DNA of 64,000 nucleotides from Sphingobacteriales bacterium. GTDB lineage: Bacteria; Bacteroidota; Bacteroidia; Chitinophagales; Chitinophagaceae. Below, piece by piece: positions 33,375 to 42,164 of the stretch. Each line of letters begins with the position of its first letter. Within the stretch, counting starts at the first letter, position 1. A model generated the notes under the pieces. That model saw nothing but the letters and a program-made list of their open reading frames with translations, was not told the origin of the DNA and searched no databases. The stretch covers positions 29,968 through 93,967 of the forward strand of contig JACPUV010000054.1 in NCBI GenBank assembly GCA_016192105.1, in the 5' to 3' direction. Position numbers and translations under genes: made by a program.

Positions 33375-34496
33375 ATGAAAGCCACCCTTCCTATCCTTTT
33401 GATAATCTTCTGCCAATCCCTTGCGGGTCAGTCATCCAGCGGCCCGAATGATGCCGGGACCTTTTCAAATAATGCAAGTGTGGGTACTGTTGCCTGGACC
33501 AACCAGGGCAATGCAATTACCTCAAATGATAATTATGCCCTGGCCACGGTTTCGCTGGGATTATTGGGCAGTGCCAATACCAATTACCTGGTAGCAACAA
33601 ATTATGGGTTTGCTATCCCGGGGACCGCAATTATTACAGGGATCAAGGTGGAAATAGAGAAGCATTATTTTATCACATTGGGGCTTTTATCTTCTGTTAC
33701 CGATAATTCAGTTCGCCTGTTAAAGGGCGGTACGATCGGGGGGAATAATAATGCACTTGGCGCCTGGCCTTCTTCCGATGCCTACAGTACTTACGGAGGT
33801 TCGGCCGATCTCTGGGGGCGAACCTGGAGCGCCGCCGATATCAACAATTCCGGTTTTGGGGTGGCGATTTCCACACATATTGCAGCCGGCCTGGCAGGAC
33901 TTGATATGGATGCCCTGGTGGATCATATCCGCATTACGGTCTATTTTAATATTCCTGTACCGGTGAAGTTTGTGGATATGGAAGGGATACAATTGAAGGA
34001 AAAAATAAAACTGCACTGGAGTACCGCTACCGAGAACGGCAGTCGTCATTTTATTGCAGAGAAAATGTTACCCGGTCAGAATGAGTGGAAAGCCATTGAT
34101 ACGATCCCGGCTGCCGGGGAAAGTAATATGATCCGGCACTATACTGCTTTTGATGAATCGCCGGGGTTGAACAATCTCTACCGGATCTGCCAGGTGGACC
34201 AGGACGGGAAATATACTTATTCAAACACGATCCGGGTGGCATTTGATCCGGCTGCCTACCCATTGGTAAAAGTCTATCCCAACCCGGCAGGTGAGCAGGT
34301 AATGATCAGTGCGGCCTACCCGGTTACACTGCTTGAACTCACTGATTTCGGGGGAAGACTGGTAAGGCAAATCAGGCTGCCGGGTACAAACAGCCAGGCG
34401 GTGCTGATGCTTGATCGCCTGCCGAATGGCATTTACAATTTGCTGATTGGAACGAAAAGTCATCAGTATATTCAGAAACTGATCCTGGAGAAATAA
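33375..34496 (+). CDS. T9SS type A sorting domain protein
   Basis: A 373-residue secreted protein counted from ATG 33375 (signal peptide MKATLPILLIIFCQSLAGQ); the upstream in-frame TTG start would precede it with a charged non-signal tail. The body (about 25-200) is a beta-sandwich with Gly/Asn-rich loops (DAGTFSNNASVGTVAWTNQ, ITGIKVEIEKHYF, DALVDHIRITVYF), similar to hypothetical Bacteroidota surface proteins. Residues about 205-285 (VPVKFVDMEGIQLKEKIKLH, then ENGSRHFIAEKM) are the fibronectin-like module before the sorting domain, and the tail VKVYPNPAGEQVMI to QKLILEK is the type A signal. No enzyme motif is seen. Confidence 0.85.
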   Translation: MKATLPILLIIFCQSLAGQSSSGPNDAGTFSNNASVGTVAWTNQGNAITSNDNYALATVSLGLLGSANTNYLVATNYGFAIPGTAIITGIKVEIEKHYFITLGLLSSVTDNSVRLLKGGTIGGNNNALGAWPSSDAYSTYGGSADLWGRTWSAADINNSGFGVAISTHIAAGLAGLDMDALVDHIRITVYFNIPVPVKFVDMEGIQLKEKIKLHWSTATENGSRHFIAEKMLPGQNEWKAIDTIPAAGESNMIRHYTAFDESPGLNNLYRICQVDQDGKYTYSNTIRVAFDPAAYPLVKVYPNPAGEQVMISAAYPVTLLELTDFGGRLVRQIRLPGTNSQAVLMLDRLPNGIYNLLIGTKSHQYIQKLILEK

Positions 34497-34716
34497 GGTA
34501 TTCGCTAAAAATTAGTTGGAACCCGTCGCAGGCCGATGGGTTTTTATTTACCAGGAAATTGCAGGCTTGCCTGCCGGCATATAGGCAGGAATATTCACGG
34601 GGCAGGGAGTATAAATTATGAACTGCAAACGAGTGCCCGATGGACGTCAATCTTGTTTATCAGGGCGGGCGCTGTCAGAAGGGAATACCGACTTCTAACT
34701 ACTAACTAATTCCTCC

Positions 34717-35187
34717 CTAAACTTCAGCTGAATACCCTTCATCCTCCAGCAATGTATGCTGATGCCCGTCTGCGGCTTCTGTGGCCAGTTCATCGCAGCG
34801 GTTGTTATAGGGATTGTCGGCATGGCCCTTCACCCATTTGAAGCGGATATGGTGCTTACGGGAGAGTTCATGGAATTCCCGCCAGAGGTCCGGGTTCTTC
34901 TTCCCTCCTTTGAAATTGGTCTTAATCCAGTTCTTCAGCCAGCCTTCTTCCCAGGCTTTCACCACGTATTGGCTGTCGGAATAAATGGTGATATGCAGGC
35001 CTTCTTTCTTAAGGGCTTTGAGTCCCGCGATCACGGCCATTAATTCCATCCGGTTATTGGTGGTGTGTTTATAGCCCTGCGATAATTCCTTCCGGTGATG
35101 CCCGCTCATCAGGACCACGCCATACCCCCCGGGACCCGGATTACCACGCGAAGAACCATCTGTATAGATCGTAACTGTTGTACTCAT
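34717..35187 (-). CDS. rnhA: Ribonuclease HI
   Basis: Cleaves RNA in RNA-DNA hybrids. 156 residues, with all catalytic residues: D10 (IYTDGSSRGNPGPGG), E48 (NNRMELMAVI), D71 (IYSDSQYVV), and H122/D132 (VKGHADNPYNNRCDELA). The basic handle WEEGWLKNWIKTNFKGGKK is present, so this is the long handle-bearing form. Its upstream gap holds a short repeat (35214-35241) and then the stop of the carboxyltransferase gene. Confidence 0.96.
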   Translation of the reverse strand: MSTTVTIYTDGSSRGNPGPGGYGVVLMSGHHRKELSQGYKHTTNNRMELMAVIAGLKALKKEGLHITIYSDSQYVVKAWEEGWLKNWIKTNFKGGKKNPDLWREFHELSRKHHIRFKWVKGHADNPYNNRCDELATEAADGHQHTLLEDEGYSAEV

Positions 35188-35213
35188 GTAAATAAATCTT
35201 TCAATTTATGCCA

Positions 35214-35241
35214 GGCTAAGGACTAAAGGCTATGGACTAAC
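35214..35241. repeat. GGCTAAGGACTAAAGGCTATGG short repeat
   Basis: GGCTAAGGACTAAAGGCTAT then GGACTAAC: imperfect repeats of (G)GACTA/GGCTA words in the gap between rnhA and the carboxyltransferase gene. A CTAACTACTAAC-type word also lies at 34685-34702, beyond the rnhA stop. Confidence 0.45.
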
Positions 35242-35253
35242 AACAACACCTCA

Positions 35254-36879
35254 TTATACCTGAAATACCCCCGTTCTCAATTCCCGGACCTCCGCATTAT
35301 GATCCGCCGCCCGTATCCCCTCCGAAATCACCCTCCGGGTTTCTGCCGGATCAATGATCGCATCCACCCATAAACGCGCTGCCGCATAGTAGGGAGAGGA
35401 TTGTTTGTTATAGCGACCCTTTATTTCCGAGAGCAGTTTATTTTCTTCTTCGGGACTGATCTCTTTTCCTTTTGATTTCAGGGCAGCTACCTGTATCTGC
35501 AATAAGGTCTTGGCCGCTGAGTCACCGCTCATCACCGCGATCTTTGCTGTGGGCCAGGCATAGATAAAACGGGGGTCATAGGCTTTGCCACACATGGCAT
35601 AGTTGCCCGCGCCATAGCTGTTGCCGATGATAATGGTGATCTTGGGCACCACTGAATTCGCCACGGCATTCACCATCTTCGCTCCGTCCTTAATAATGCC
35701 TGCATGTTCGCTCCGGCTGCCCACCATAAAACCGGTTACATCCTGCAGGAAGACCAACGGAATTTTTTTCTGGTTGCAGTTGAGGATAAAGCGGGCCGCC
35801 TTATCAGCGGAATCATTGTAGATCACACCCCCCATCTGCATTTCACCTTTGCGGCTCTTTACGATCTTACGCTGGTTGGCCACGATCCCTACGGCCCAGC
35901 CATCAATCCGTCCATAACCACAGACTATGGTCTTGCCATAATCTTCCTTGAACTGCTCAAACTCACTGTTGTCAGTAATACGTTCAATAATGTCTGTGAT
36001 ATCATAGGGCTTTCCGTCAGAGGGGAAGAGCCCGTACAGTTCGTTCACGTTTTTGGCCGGTGCTTTTGCAGTGATACGGTCGAAGCCGGCCCTTGGTTTC
36101 TCTCCCAGCAGGCTCATCATCTGCTTGATATGATCCATGCATTCCTCTTCTGTTTTGAATTTATAATCCGCGATACCGCTGATTTCCGTATGGGTGACGG
36201 CTCCTCCCAGGGTTTCGTTGTCGATATCTTCTCCGATAGCCGCTTTAACGAGATAAGGGCCGGCCAGGTAGATTGAACCATTTCCCTCCACCATCAGGGT
36301 CTCATCGCTCATAATGGGGAGGTAGGCGCCTCCAGCCACACAGGGGCCCATCACGGCCGCGATTTGGGTAATGCCCATCGCGCTCATGCGGGCGTTGTTA
36401 CGGAAAATGCGGCCAAAATGTTCCTTATCCGGGAAGATTTCATCCTGCATGGGAAGAAATACACCCGCGCTATCAACCAGGTAGATCACCGGCAAATGAT
36501 TCTCCATTGCGATCTCCTGCAGTCGCAGGTTCTTCTTTCCCGTGATCGGGAACCAGGCCCCGGCCTTCACGGTTTGGTCATTGGCCAGGATTATACATTG
36601 CCTTCCGCTGACATACCCGATGCCTGCAACAGTGCCGCCCGCGGGACAGCCGCCCTGTTCAGCATACATTTCATAGCCGGCGAAGGCCCCGATCTCGGTA
36701 AAAGGGGTGTCCCTGTCTGTTAGATAGGCTATTCGTTCCCTTGGGGTGAGTTTATTTTTCCCGTGCTGTTTATCCGCAGCTTTCCTGCCGCCGCCTTCGG
36801 CGATCTTGTCCAGTTTTTGCCGGAGATCGCTGAGGAGCATTTTATACTGGTCTTCGTATTTGTTGAATTCGAGATCCAT
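35254..36879 (-). CDS. Acyl-CoA carboxylase carboxyltransferase (beta) subunit
   Basis: A 541-residue biotin-dependent carboxyltransferase, crotonase-like. The two half domains are seen: N-terminal (NKLTPRERIAYLTD, VSGRQCIILANDQTVKAGAW, VIYLVDSAGVFLPMQDEIF, PCVAGGAYLPIMSDETLMV) and C-terminal (GYGRIDGWAVGIVANQRKIV, FILNCNQKKIPLVFLQDVTG, IIIGNSYGAGNYAMCGKAY, FIYAWPTAKIAVMSGD). The length and the late RRVISEGIRAADHN resemble methylcrotonyl- and propionyl-CoA carboxylase beta subunits; which acyl-CoA is used cannot be decided here. The matching biotin subunit is not adjacent, though accB/accC lie 25 kb away. A -7 element is visible upstream. Confidence 0.9.
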   Translation of the reverse strand: MDLEFNKYEDQYKMLLSDLRQKLDKIAEGGGRKAADKQHGKNKLTPRERIAYLTDRDTPFTEIGAFAGYEMYAEQGGCPAGGTVAGIGYVSGRQCIILANDQTVKAGAWFPITGKKNLRLQEIAMENHLPVIYLVDSAGVFLPMQDEIFPDKEHFGRIFRNNARMSAMGITQIAAVMGPCVAGGAYLPIMSDETLMVEGNGSIYLAGPYLVKAAIGEDIDNETLGGAVTHTEISGIADYKFKTEEECMDHIKQMMSLLGEKPRAGFDRITAKAPAKNVNELYGLFPSDGKPYDITDIIERITDNSEFEQFKEDYGKTIVCGYGRIDGWAVGIVANQRKIVKSRKGEMQMGGVIYNDSADKAARFILNCNQKKIPLVFLQDVTGFMVGSRSEHAGIIKDGAKMVNAVANSVVPKITIIIGNSYGAGNYAMCGKAYDPRFIYAWPTAKIAVMSGDSAAKTLLQIQVAALKSKGKEISPEEENKLLSEIKGRYNKQSSPYYAAARLWVDAIIDPAETRRVISEGIRAADHNAEVRELRTGVFQV

Positions 36880-36898
36880 GAGGTATGTCGTTAGGAGA

Positions 36899-36906
36899 CA
36901 AAGATA
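36899..36906 (-). promoter_or_regulatory. Putative -7 element of the carboxyltransferase gene
   Basis: On the minus strand TATCTTTG matches TAnnTTTG exactly, 19 bases upstream of the ATG at 36879. The -33 area overlaps a G-rich repeat and shows no TTG. Confidence 0.45.
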
Positions 36907-36910
36907 GGGT

Positions 36911-37000
36911 GATTAAGGGGTAGGGAGTGGAGAGTGGGGAATGGGGAGTGGAGAATGGGGAATCCTGACAACTGACACCTGACAACTGACAACCGACAAC
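36911..37000. repeat. GGGAGTGG and CTGACAA degenerate tandem repeats
   Basis: Two blocks. 36911-36963 has about seven copies of (G)GGGAGTGG/GGGGAATGG. 36965-37000 has four copies of CTGACAA(C)-type words (CTGACAACTGACACCTGACA, then ACTGACAACCGACAACT). They fill the gap between the methyltransferase stop and the carboxyltransferase promoter. Confidence 0.75.
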
Positions 37001-37001
37001 T

Positions 37002-37616
37002 TTAAGCATGCTTCTTAAAACTGCAGAACAGGAAATGCTGCTTGCTGTTAAACGGGGTGATATGGTCTTCGGTGATACAACGGATTTTATCAAACCCGCT
37101 GTGCAGTGCTGAAGTCAGCGTTTCTTCACTGTATTGCCTGACAGGAAGTCCACTGCATTTATCCGGACCCTGATCTGAAAAAGTCCCGATCGTTAAATAA
37201 CCCCTTACGGTTTTCCGGGCTGTTTCCAGGTACCGGGTAATCTGTTCTGTTGAGGTAAGAAAATGAAAAGTGGCTCTGTCGTGCCATACATCAAATGGCC
37301 GGTCCGGTATATAATCAGTTATATCACTGACCACCCAGTTTACTTTGTTTGCTTTTTCACCGAGGCGTAGCCGGGCTTTTTCCAGCGCGGTAGCAGAAAT
37401 ATCCAGTACGGTAATATGATCAAACCCTTCTTCGAGCAGGTAGTCCACCAGTTTGCTGTCACCGCCTCCCACATCAATGACGCTGGCTTCTTTGCTCAGA
37501 TTAAAAGAATGGATAAAGTCGAGAGAAGATGCGGGTTTTTCCTGGGTCCAGCTTACCTGGGCAGGGCTCTTTGTCTGATAAACATGTTCCCAGTGGTATT
37601 TCAACTTCTTATCCAT
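37002..37616 (-). CDS. Class I SAM-dependent methyltransferase
   Basis: A 204-residue Rossmann-fold methyltransferase from ATG 37616 (MDKKLKYHWEHVYQTKSPAQ). The SAM-binding loop is VIDVGGGDSKLVDYL; then LDISATALEKAR (acidic loop), NWVVSDITDY and WHDRATFHFLTS. Substrate unknown: the start H-W-E-x-V-Y-x-x-K and motif V-S-W resemble the thiopurine/TehB-type small methyltransferases. The last segment (FNSKQHFLFCSFKK) is the usual final strand. Gene looks independent. Confidence in family high, in substrate low. Confidence 0.85.
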   Translation of the reverse strand: MDKKLKYHWEHVYQTKSPAQVSWTQEKPASSLDFIHSFNLSKEASVIDVGGGDSKLVDYLLEEGFDHITVLDISATALEKARLRLGEKANKVNWVVSDITDYIPDRPFDVWHDRATFHFLTSTEQITRYLETARKTVRGYLTIGTFSDQGPDKCSGLPVRQYSEETLTSALHSGFDKIRCITEDHITPFNSKQHFLFCSFKKHA

Positions 37617-37899
37617 CGGGCAAAGATCGGCAGAAAGCTCAGCTCCCTGTGTAACCAAGGTCTCATTGGCGGGTCGTTATCCCGGATATAATGCGAAGCA
37701 GGTTAAACCTGAATTTAGAAATCCATACAAGACAGGCGGGTGTTTTTCCGGCTACCGGTAACTGCCAGCCGGTAAAACAAAATTTTATAAGTACCCGCGG
37801 TTATTGGATAGGGGTTTATGCTGTAAAATTGATTTAAGGCAATGTTTTACAAAGGAATGAGTCATGTTTTTTATTAACTTGTGACAGAGGGTTAAGGCA

Positions 37900-39081
37900 A
37901 TGATTTCGCACGAAAAACTGGCAAATAAGATAAAGACTGGCAGGGCCGTACCCTATAACCTGTTCTGCCTGGTTGCCATTGTTATCCTGCTATCCAATAT
38001 TTTCCTGTACTGGGCCTGGTCATTTATGGACTATCCAACGATATGGATTTTTTCGGCGGGTATCGCGGTCCTCCTGATCGGGATGGTCATTTTTCGCTAC
38101 TATTCCCCTTTTGTAGCCATCCTGCTGGTCGTGATAGTATTAAACTGCCTGATCTTCTGGCTATGTTATCATATGGGGCGCCCTTCCGGTGGTATGCTGT
38201 ATTATTTTCCCTTCCTGGTTGGTTTTCTTTATCTCTTCCTGTTTAAATCGAACCTGGTGAAAACCATCGTACAGGCGGTGCTGATGTTGGTACTCTTCTT
38301 GTTTAGCCTGGTCTATACGCATGTGCAGACCCATGATTTTATTCTCCCGGAACAATTTGTGGACCGGATCTATGTTCTGAACCTCTCGCTCTCCATCGGG
38401 GCTACGATCGTTCTATTGGTTTCCCTCTATTATCATTTTATGGCTATGCACCGGCGTGTATTGCTTGATCAGCAACGGGAGCACCGGGAGTTTCTGCGGG
38501 ACATTGACCTGCAGCGGGAGAAAGAAGGGTATTCCCTGCTCCTGTCCATACGGGATGATATTTCCCAGCGGCTTGCTACCGGTCGGTTATATTTACAGGC
38601 GCAGCCGGAAAAGCAAGAGATGATCCTCAAAGCTGATGAACTGGTAAAAACGGCCATGGACGGACTTAATGATATCTCGGTGGAATTAAGCCCGGCCATG
38701 CTGATCGACCTGGGCTTTAAAGAAGGGCTGGAAACCTATGCAGGTTTATTAAGTGATAAATATCATTTACCAGTGGATATTGAACTGGAACAGTCCTCCG
38801 CTGATATACCGGAAATCGATCGTCTCTCTCTTTACAGGATCCTGCAGCAGTGTATCAGTATCATCGCAGGCACCCCCGGGGCAGGGTTTTTAAAGGTGAA
38901 ACTGAATTGCGCGAATAAGGTAACGCTGTTATTTCATCATGGTTCAGCTTTACATGATTTTTCCAACCGTTTCCGTGATGCCCGCAACAGGGACCTGGCA
39001 AAGCGACTGGATTACTATGGGTCCGTTATCCGGGAAGAAACCGGGAGAGTGCAGATGATCCTGGATATGCTGGGGAGTTAG
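37900..39081 (+). CDS. Degenerate sensor histidine kinase (lacks phospho-acceptor His)
   Basis: A 393-residue membrane protein. Six TM helices span about 20-40, 47-65, 71-90, 100-118, 123-141 and 160-181. The cytoplasmic part resembles the HisKA_3 (NarX/DesK-type) dimerisation helix: REKEGYSLLLSIRDDISQRL. In active kinases the position is H (…LHDEI.Q.L); here it is R218, so autophosphorylation is not expected. The following ATP-binding half (LSLYRILQQCISIIAG) keeps the N-box frame but not its E/N residues, and there is no clear DxGxG. It therefore looks like a pseudokinase that may act as a scaffold or regulator. No response regulator is adjacent. Upstream 240 bases are gene-free. Confidence 0.75.
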   Translation: MISHEKLANKIKTGRAVPYNLFCLVAIVILLSNIFLYWAWSFMDYPTIWIFSAGIAVLLIGMVIFRYYSPFVAILLVVIVLNCLIFWLCYHMGRPSGGMLYYFPFLVGFLYLFLFKSNLVKTIVQAVLMLVLFLFSLVYTHVQTHDFILPEQFVDRIYVLNLSLSIGATIVLLVSLYYHFMAMHRRVLLDQQREHREFLRDIDLQREKEGYSLLLSIRDDISQRLATGRLYLQAQPEKQEMILKADELVKTAMDGLNDISVELSPAMLIDLGFKEGLETYAGLLSDKYHLPVDIELEQSSADIPEIDRLSLYRILQQCISIIAGTPGAGFLKVKLNCANKVTLLFHHGSALHDFSNRFRDARNRDLAKRLDYYGSVIREETGRVQMILDMLGS

Positions 39082-39150
39082 TGAGTAGTCGGGAGACGGG
39101 AGTCGGGAGTTGCAGTTTACATCCCTAAGCCCGCATTGTCAGTTGTCAGC
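39081..39150. repeat. GGGAGTC and TTGTCAG degenerate repeats
   Basis: GTAGTCGGGAGACGGGAGTC then GGGAGTTG at 39085-39112 (three imperfect GGGAGTC copies), and TGTCAGTTGTCAGC at 39137-39150, which is the complement of the CTGACAA words at 36.97 kb. Confidence 0.6.
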
Positions 39151-39196
39151 CAATCCAATCCCGTGGGGATGGCATTTCTTTTAATCTGCGTTGGGC

Positions 39197-39658
39197 TTAG
39201 TGCAGTTTAATCTCCCCCTTTTTAATTTCAAAACTCCAGAGCGTAACACTATCCACTTCCTTTCCATTGAGTTTACCAGGCTTCCACTTTTTAAGGGAGG
39301 CGAATACAGCCAGTATCTGTTTGTCCAGTTCTTCGCTTTGGGTTTTATTATCGGTTTCACAGCGCACCACTTCTCCTTTGCAATTGATGATGATGCTCAC
39401 CATGCCCTTGTCACTTTGGTTTGAATTTTCTTTCAGGTAAACCACTTCTGCATTCAGGCGGTTCTCTATTGTTTTATCAGGTACGTCACATTTGGCTTCC
39501 TCCTGGCCCTTGAACATAGGGAGAAGCGAATAGACCTGTTTCCGGTTGCAAAGTCCCTGTATGCTGTCATTGTCTTTGATTTCCATGGTGGCGACAAACT
39601 GGGCGGGAAGCAGCTGGCTGAACAGCAGAGCAAGGAAGATCATTCCAATCTTTTTCAT
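39197..39658 (-). CDS. Secreted TonB-C-domain-like protein
   Basis: A 153-residue exported protein with a signal peptide (MKKIGMIFLALLFSQLLPAQ). The C-terminal 90 residues read like the TonB/TolA C-terminal fold: IENRLNAEVVYLKENSNQSD, GMVSIIINCKGEVVRCET, and ILAVFASLKKWKPGKLNGKEVDSVT, closing with FEIKKGEIKLH. It has no TM anchor or Pro-rich linker, so it is unlikely to be a classical energy transducer; free periplasmic forms of this fold are common in Bacteroidota and uncharacterised. Three Cys are present (GLCNR, KCDVP, INCKG/RCET). Confidence 0.75.
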   Translation of the reverse strand: MKKIGMIFLALLFSQLLPAQFVATMEIKDNDSIQGLCNRKQVYSLLPMFKGQEEAKCDVPDKTIENRLNAEVVYLKENSNQSDKGMVSIIINCKGEVVRCETDNKTQSEELDKQILAVFASLKKWKPGKLNGKEVDSVTLWSFEIKKGEIKLH

Positions 39659-39715
39659 ACGATTGAGTTTAATAAACAGGAAGGTAATGAAATTTTCCAG
39701 GCTGTTCTAAGTTCG

Positions 39716-39764
39716 CTGTCCATAGTCCGCTGACCAGGCTGTTAACGGCTAACAGCCAACGGCC
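39716..39764. repeat. GGCTAACAGCC / GCTGTTAACGGC palindromic words
   Basis: CTGTCCATAGTCCGCTGACC then AGGCTGTTAACGGCTAACAG then CCAACGGCC. It combines the GTCCATAGTCC, GCTGAC and GGCTAACAG words found elsewhere, with a partly palindromic core. Confidence 0.4.
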
Positions 39765-39846
39765 CAAATGGATAGTATAACTAAGCATCCGGCCGTTATT
39801 TTTTTTCGGCATATCCCACGGACTGTTCCCATCTGTGTGCAGAAAT

Positions 39847-39884
39847 AAAAAAGTTTACCAGCCCAACGCCGGTAAACTTTTTTT
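39847..39884 (-). terminator. Terminator of the lipoprotein gene
   Basis: Stem AAAAGTTTACC / GGTAAACTTTT with loop AGCCCAACGCC; T-run in both directions. It begins 15 bases after the stop at 39899. Confidence 0.85.
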
Positions 39885-39898
39885 ATTTTTTCCGGGGA

Positions 39899-40348
39899 TC
39901 AGGCACCTTGTGAAGTCACGGCAATAACGGTTTGCTGTGATTCGATCAATGTGCCGGTATTCAGGTCAACGGATTCGATCACTACACGGTGCAGGCCGAT
40001 CTGAGCACCGGCATACAATACTTTTCCGGACAGGGGTGCGCCGGGGTATTCAAATTCCAGTTCCCCTGTATTGAAATTGTAAATCCTGATATTTACCCCG
40101 AGGTTCTGACTGGGGTTACAGGGCTTCACACTATACGATACCTCGATAGTGTGGATAAAGGTGGTTCCCACCCTTTTTCCTTCTCTGGCACTGAAACTCT
40201 GGATGGTGGTACAGACGCCTTTGGCACTGACAGTTTTGGCCGCTGTGCTTTCAGCAGGGCTTTGCAGGTTGTCTTCCGGGGCCCTGTCTTTGCGGCAGGC
40301 AGCGAAACTGATTACGAGTCCGAGAAGAAGCATCAACTTGTTTTTCAT
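39899..40348 (-). CDS. Hypothetical lipoprotein
   Basis: A 149-residue lipoprotein. The lipobox is LVISFAACRK (Cys18), followed by a Pro/Ser/Ala-rich tether to about residue 45. The mature domain is a single beta-rich unit with two cysteines (GVCTTIQSFS, KPCNPSQN) and the strand pattern HTIEVSYSVKPC, NLGVNIRIYNFNTGELEFEY, VVIESVDLNTG. I recognise no named family. Outer-membrane or periplasmic location is inferred from the signal. Ends with a strong terminator. Confidence 0.7.
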   Translation of the reverse strand: MKNKLMLLLGLVISFAACRKDRAPEDNLQSPAESTAAKTVSAKGVCTTIQSFSAREGKRVGTTFIHTIEVSYSVKPCNPSQNLGVNIRIYNFNTGELEFEYPGAPLSGKVLYAGAQIGLHRVVIESVDLNTGTLIESQQTVIAVTSQGA

Positions 40349-40526
40349 CGTTGTGTTTTGTTTGGTTTAGTGAATAAATAGGGTAAAACAATTACTTACG
40401 TATATAAAATGAGTGTTCTTCCAGGTACCTGATGTAACCTGATTGCTGGTTTTTTTTATTTTTTTTGGCGTACCAAAGAGCGGGACCAGTTGGAGGATAT
40501 TCCCTAACTTTCATAAAACAGCTGTC

Positions 40527-42119
40527 ATGCGCCATCTAATCGCCCTGCTTGCCGTATTTATTTCCTGTACACTGACTGCCCAGAATCTCAAGTCCGGAGG
40601 CCGGCTCAAACCCGAACAGGCCATTATGGATATCCGGCATTATACGGTGGTTTTGACCGTTGATCCTTCTGCAAAAACAATAGAAGGCTATACGGAAATT
40701 GAATTGCAGCTTTTGGAACCATCCCATACCTTATTATTTGACCTCTGGCACGGACTTACCATTAGTAAAGTATGGGTAAACGGAAAAAATCAGGCATTTG
40801 TCCATACCACGGATGACCTGGTACGGATCAGCCTGGTCAGTCAGCTGGCAGCCGGGCGCATTAAAGTAAAGATTGCTTATGGTGGTACGCCTGCAGTAGC
40901 CGTAAGGCCACCCTGGACCGGTGGGTTTCAGTGGGACAAAGACAGCCGGGGCAATCCCTGGATTTCCATCACCTGCCAGGGCGAAGGAGCTAAAATATTT
41001 TTTCCCTGCAAGGACCACCCCAGTGATGAACCGAATGAAGGCGCGGATATGATCATCACCGTTCCGCAAGGGCTGGTGGTGACGGCTCCGGGACTGCTGC
41101 AGAAAGTGACCACGAAGTGGAACCAGTCCACCTATTATTGGAAGACGCGGTACACCATCAGCAATTACTGCATCCTTTTCAATATCGGGAAGTATAAGTT
41201 AGTAAGCAGAACCTACACCAGCATTGCGGGAAATAAGGTACCGATGGAATACTATGTGCTGGAGGAAAATGAAAGCAAGGCGGGAAAGTTATTGGATCTT
41301 TTTGAACAGTCCTGTCATATCCTGGAAAAATATTTCGGCGAGTATCCCTGGGTGAAAGAACGGATCGCTGCCTGTGAAACCCCGCACCTGGGAATGGAAC
41401 ATCAGACTAATATCGCCTACGGAAACAAATACCGGTATGAAAAACTGGGTGGTCATGATTTTGACTGGCTGCTCCACCATGAATTCGGGCACGAATGGTG
41501 GGCGAATAAGGTCACCAACCGCGACTGGGGCCATATGTGGATCCAGGAAGGGATCTGTTCATTCGGGGATGCCCTGGCCACCCGTGAACTGGCAGGGGAG
41601 GAGGCCTATCTCAATCGCATGCAGCAAACCGCCCTGAGCCTCCAAAACAAATACCCGGTGGTGAGGGGTAATGAAGTGGATTCGGACAGCGCTTACCAGG
41701 GGGATATTTATGGCAAGGGGGCATTCTTTATGCACAGCCTCCGGTATGTGCTGGGTGATTCCCTTTTCTTCCCCACACTGATGAAACTTGCCACCGATCC
41801 GAAGTACACCTATGATAATACGGTGGTAACGGAAGATGTGGAAGCACTGTTCAGCCAGGCCTATGGCCAATCCCTGCAACCCCTGTTCCGGCTTTTCCTG
41901 TACACCACTGATAAACTGGAGATCAGCATCAAACAAACAGCGCCTGAGAACTATTATATCCGCCTGGTGAACCTGGACATGAAATTGCCGGTGGAGTTAC
42001 AAACGGATGAAGGGACTGTAAGAAAGATAATTGATAAAAAAGGGATCGTGGTAAGCAGTAAAACATTTATCCGGGTCGATCCCCGTGTATTTTACCTGAA
42101 GAAGCTGATCTATGAATAA
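40527..42119 (+). CDS. M1 family metallo-aminopeptidase
   Basis: A 530-residue exported aminopeptidase from ATG 40527 (signal peptide MRHLIALLAVFISCTLTAQ). The gluzincin motif is HEFGH (H318, E319, H322) with the third zinc ligand E341 in WIQEGICSF, 18 residues further on, the exact M1 spacing. The GAMEN-like exopeptidase motif is HLGMEHQTN (288-294). The N-terminal beta-sheet domain covers 30-225. The C-terminal HEAT-like domain of larger M1 members is missing; instead 440-530 form a short helical plus strand tail, so this is a short family version. Likely trims peptides in the periplasm or on the surface. Confidence 0.92.
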   Translation: MRHLIALLAVFISCTLTAQNLKSGGRLKPEQAIMDIRHYTVVLTVDPSAKTIEGYTEIELQLLEPSHTLLFDLWHGLTISKVWVNGKNQAFVHTTDDLVRISLVSQLAAGRIKVKIAYGGTPAVAVRPPWTGGFQWDKDSRGNPWISITCQGEGAKIFFPCKDHPSDEPNEGADMIITVPQGLVVTAPGLLQKVTTKWNQSTYYWKTRYTISNYCILFNIGKYKLVSRTYTSIAGNKVPMEYYVLEENESKAGKLLDLFEQSCHILEKYFGEYPWVKERIAACETPHLGMEHQTNIAYGNKYRYEKLGGHDFDWLLHHEFGHEWWANKVTNRDWGHMWIQEGICSFGDALATRELAGEEAYLNRMQQTALSLQNKYPVVRGNEVDSDSAYQGDIYGKGAFFMHSLRYVLGDSLFFPTLMKLATDPKYTYDNTVVTEDVEALFSQAYGQSLQPLFRLFLYTTDKLEISIKQTAPENYYIRLVNLDMKLPVELQTDEGTVRKIIDKKGIVVSSKTFIRVDPRVFYLKKLIYE

Positions 42120-42164
42120 GGCAGACCAGCCGGATTAAAAAATCGTGTAAGGAATAACCTGGTC

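Noticed and set aside
35254..36879. AccD subunit of acetyl-CoA carboxylase
   Set aside because: The 541-residue fused carboxyltransferase with both half domains is of the propionyl/methylcrotonyl-type; AccD is about 300 residues with a zinc finger, absent here.
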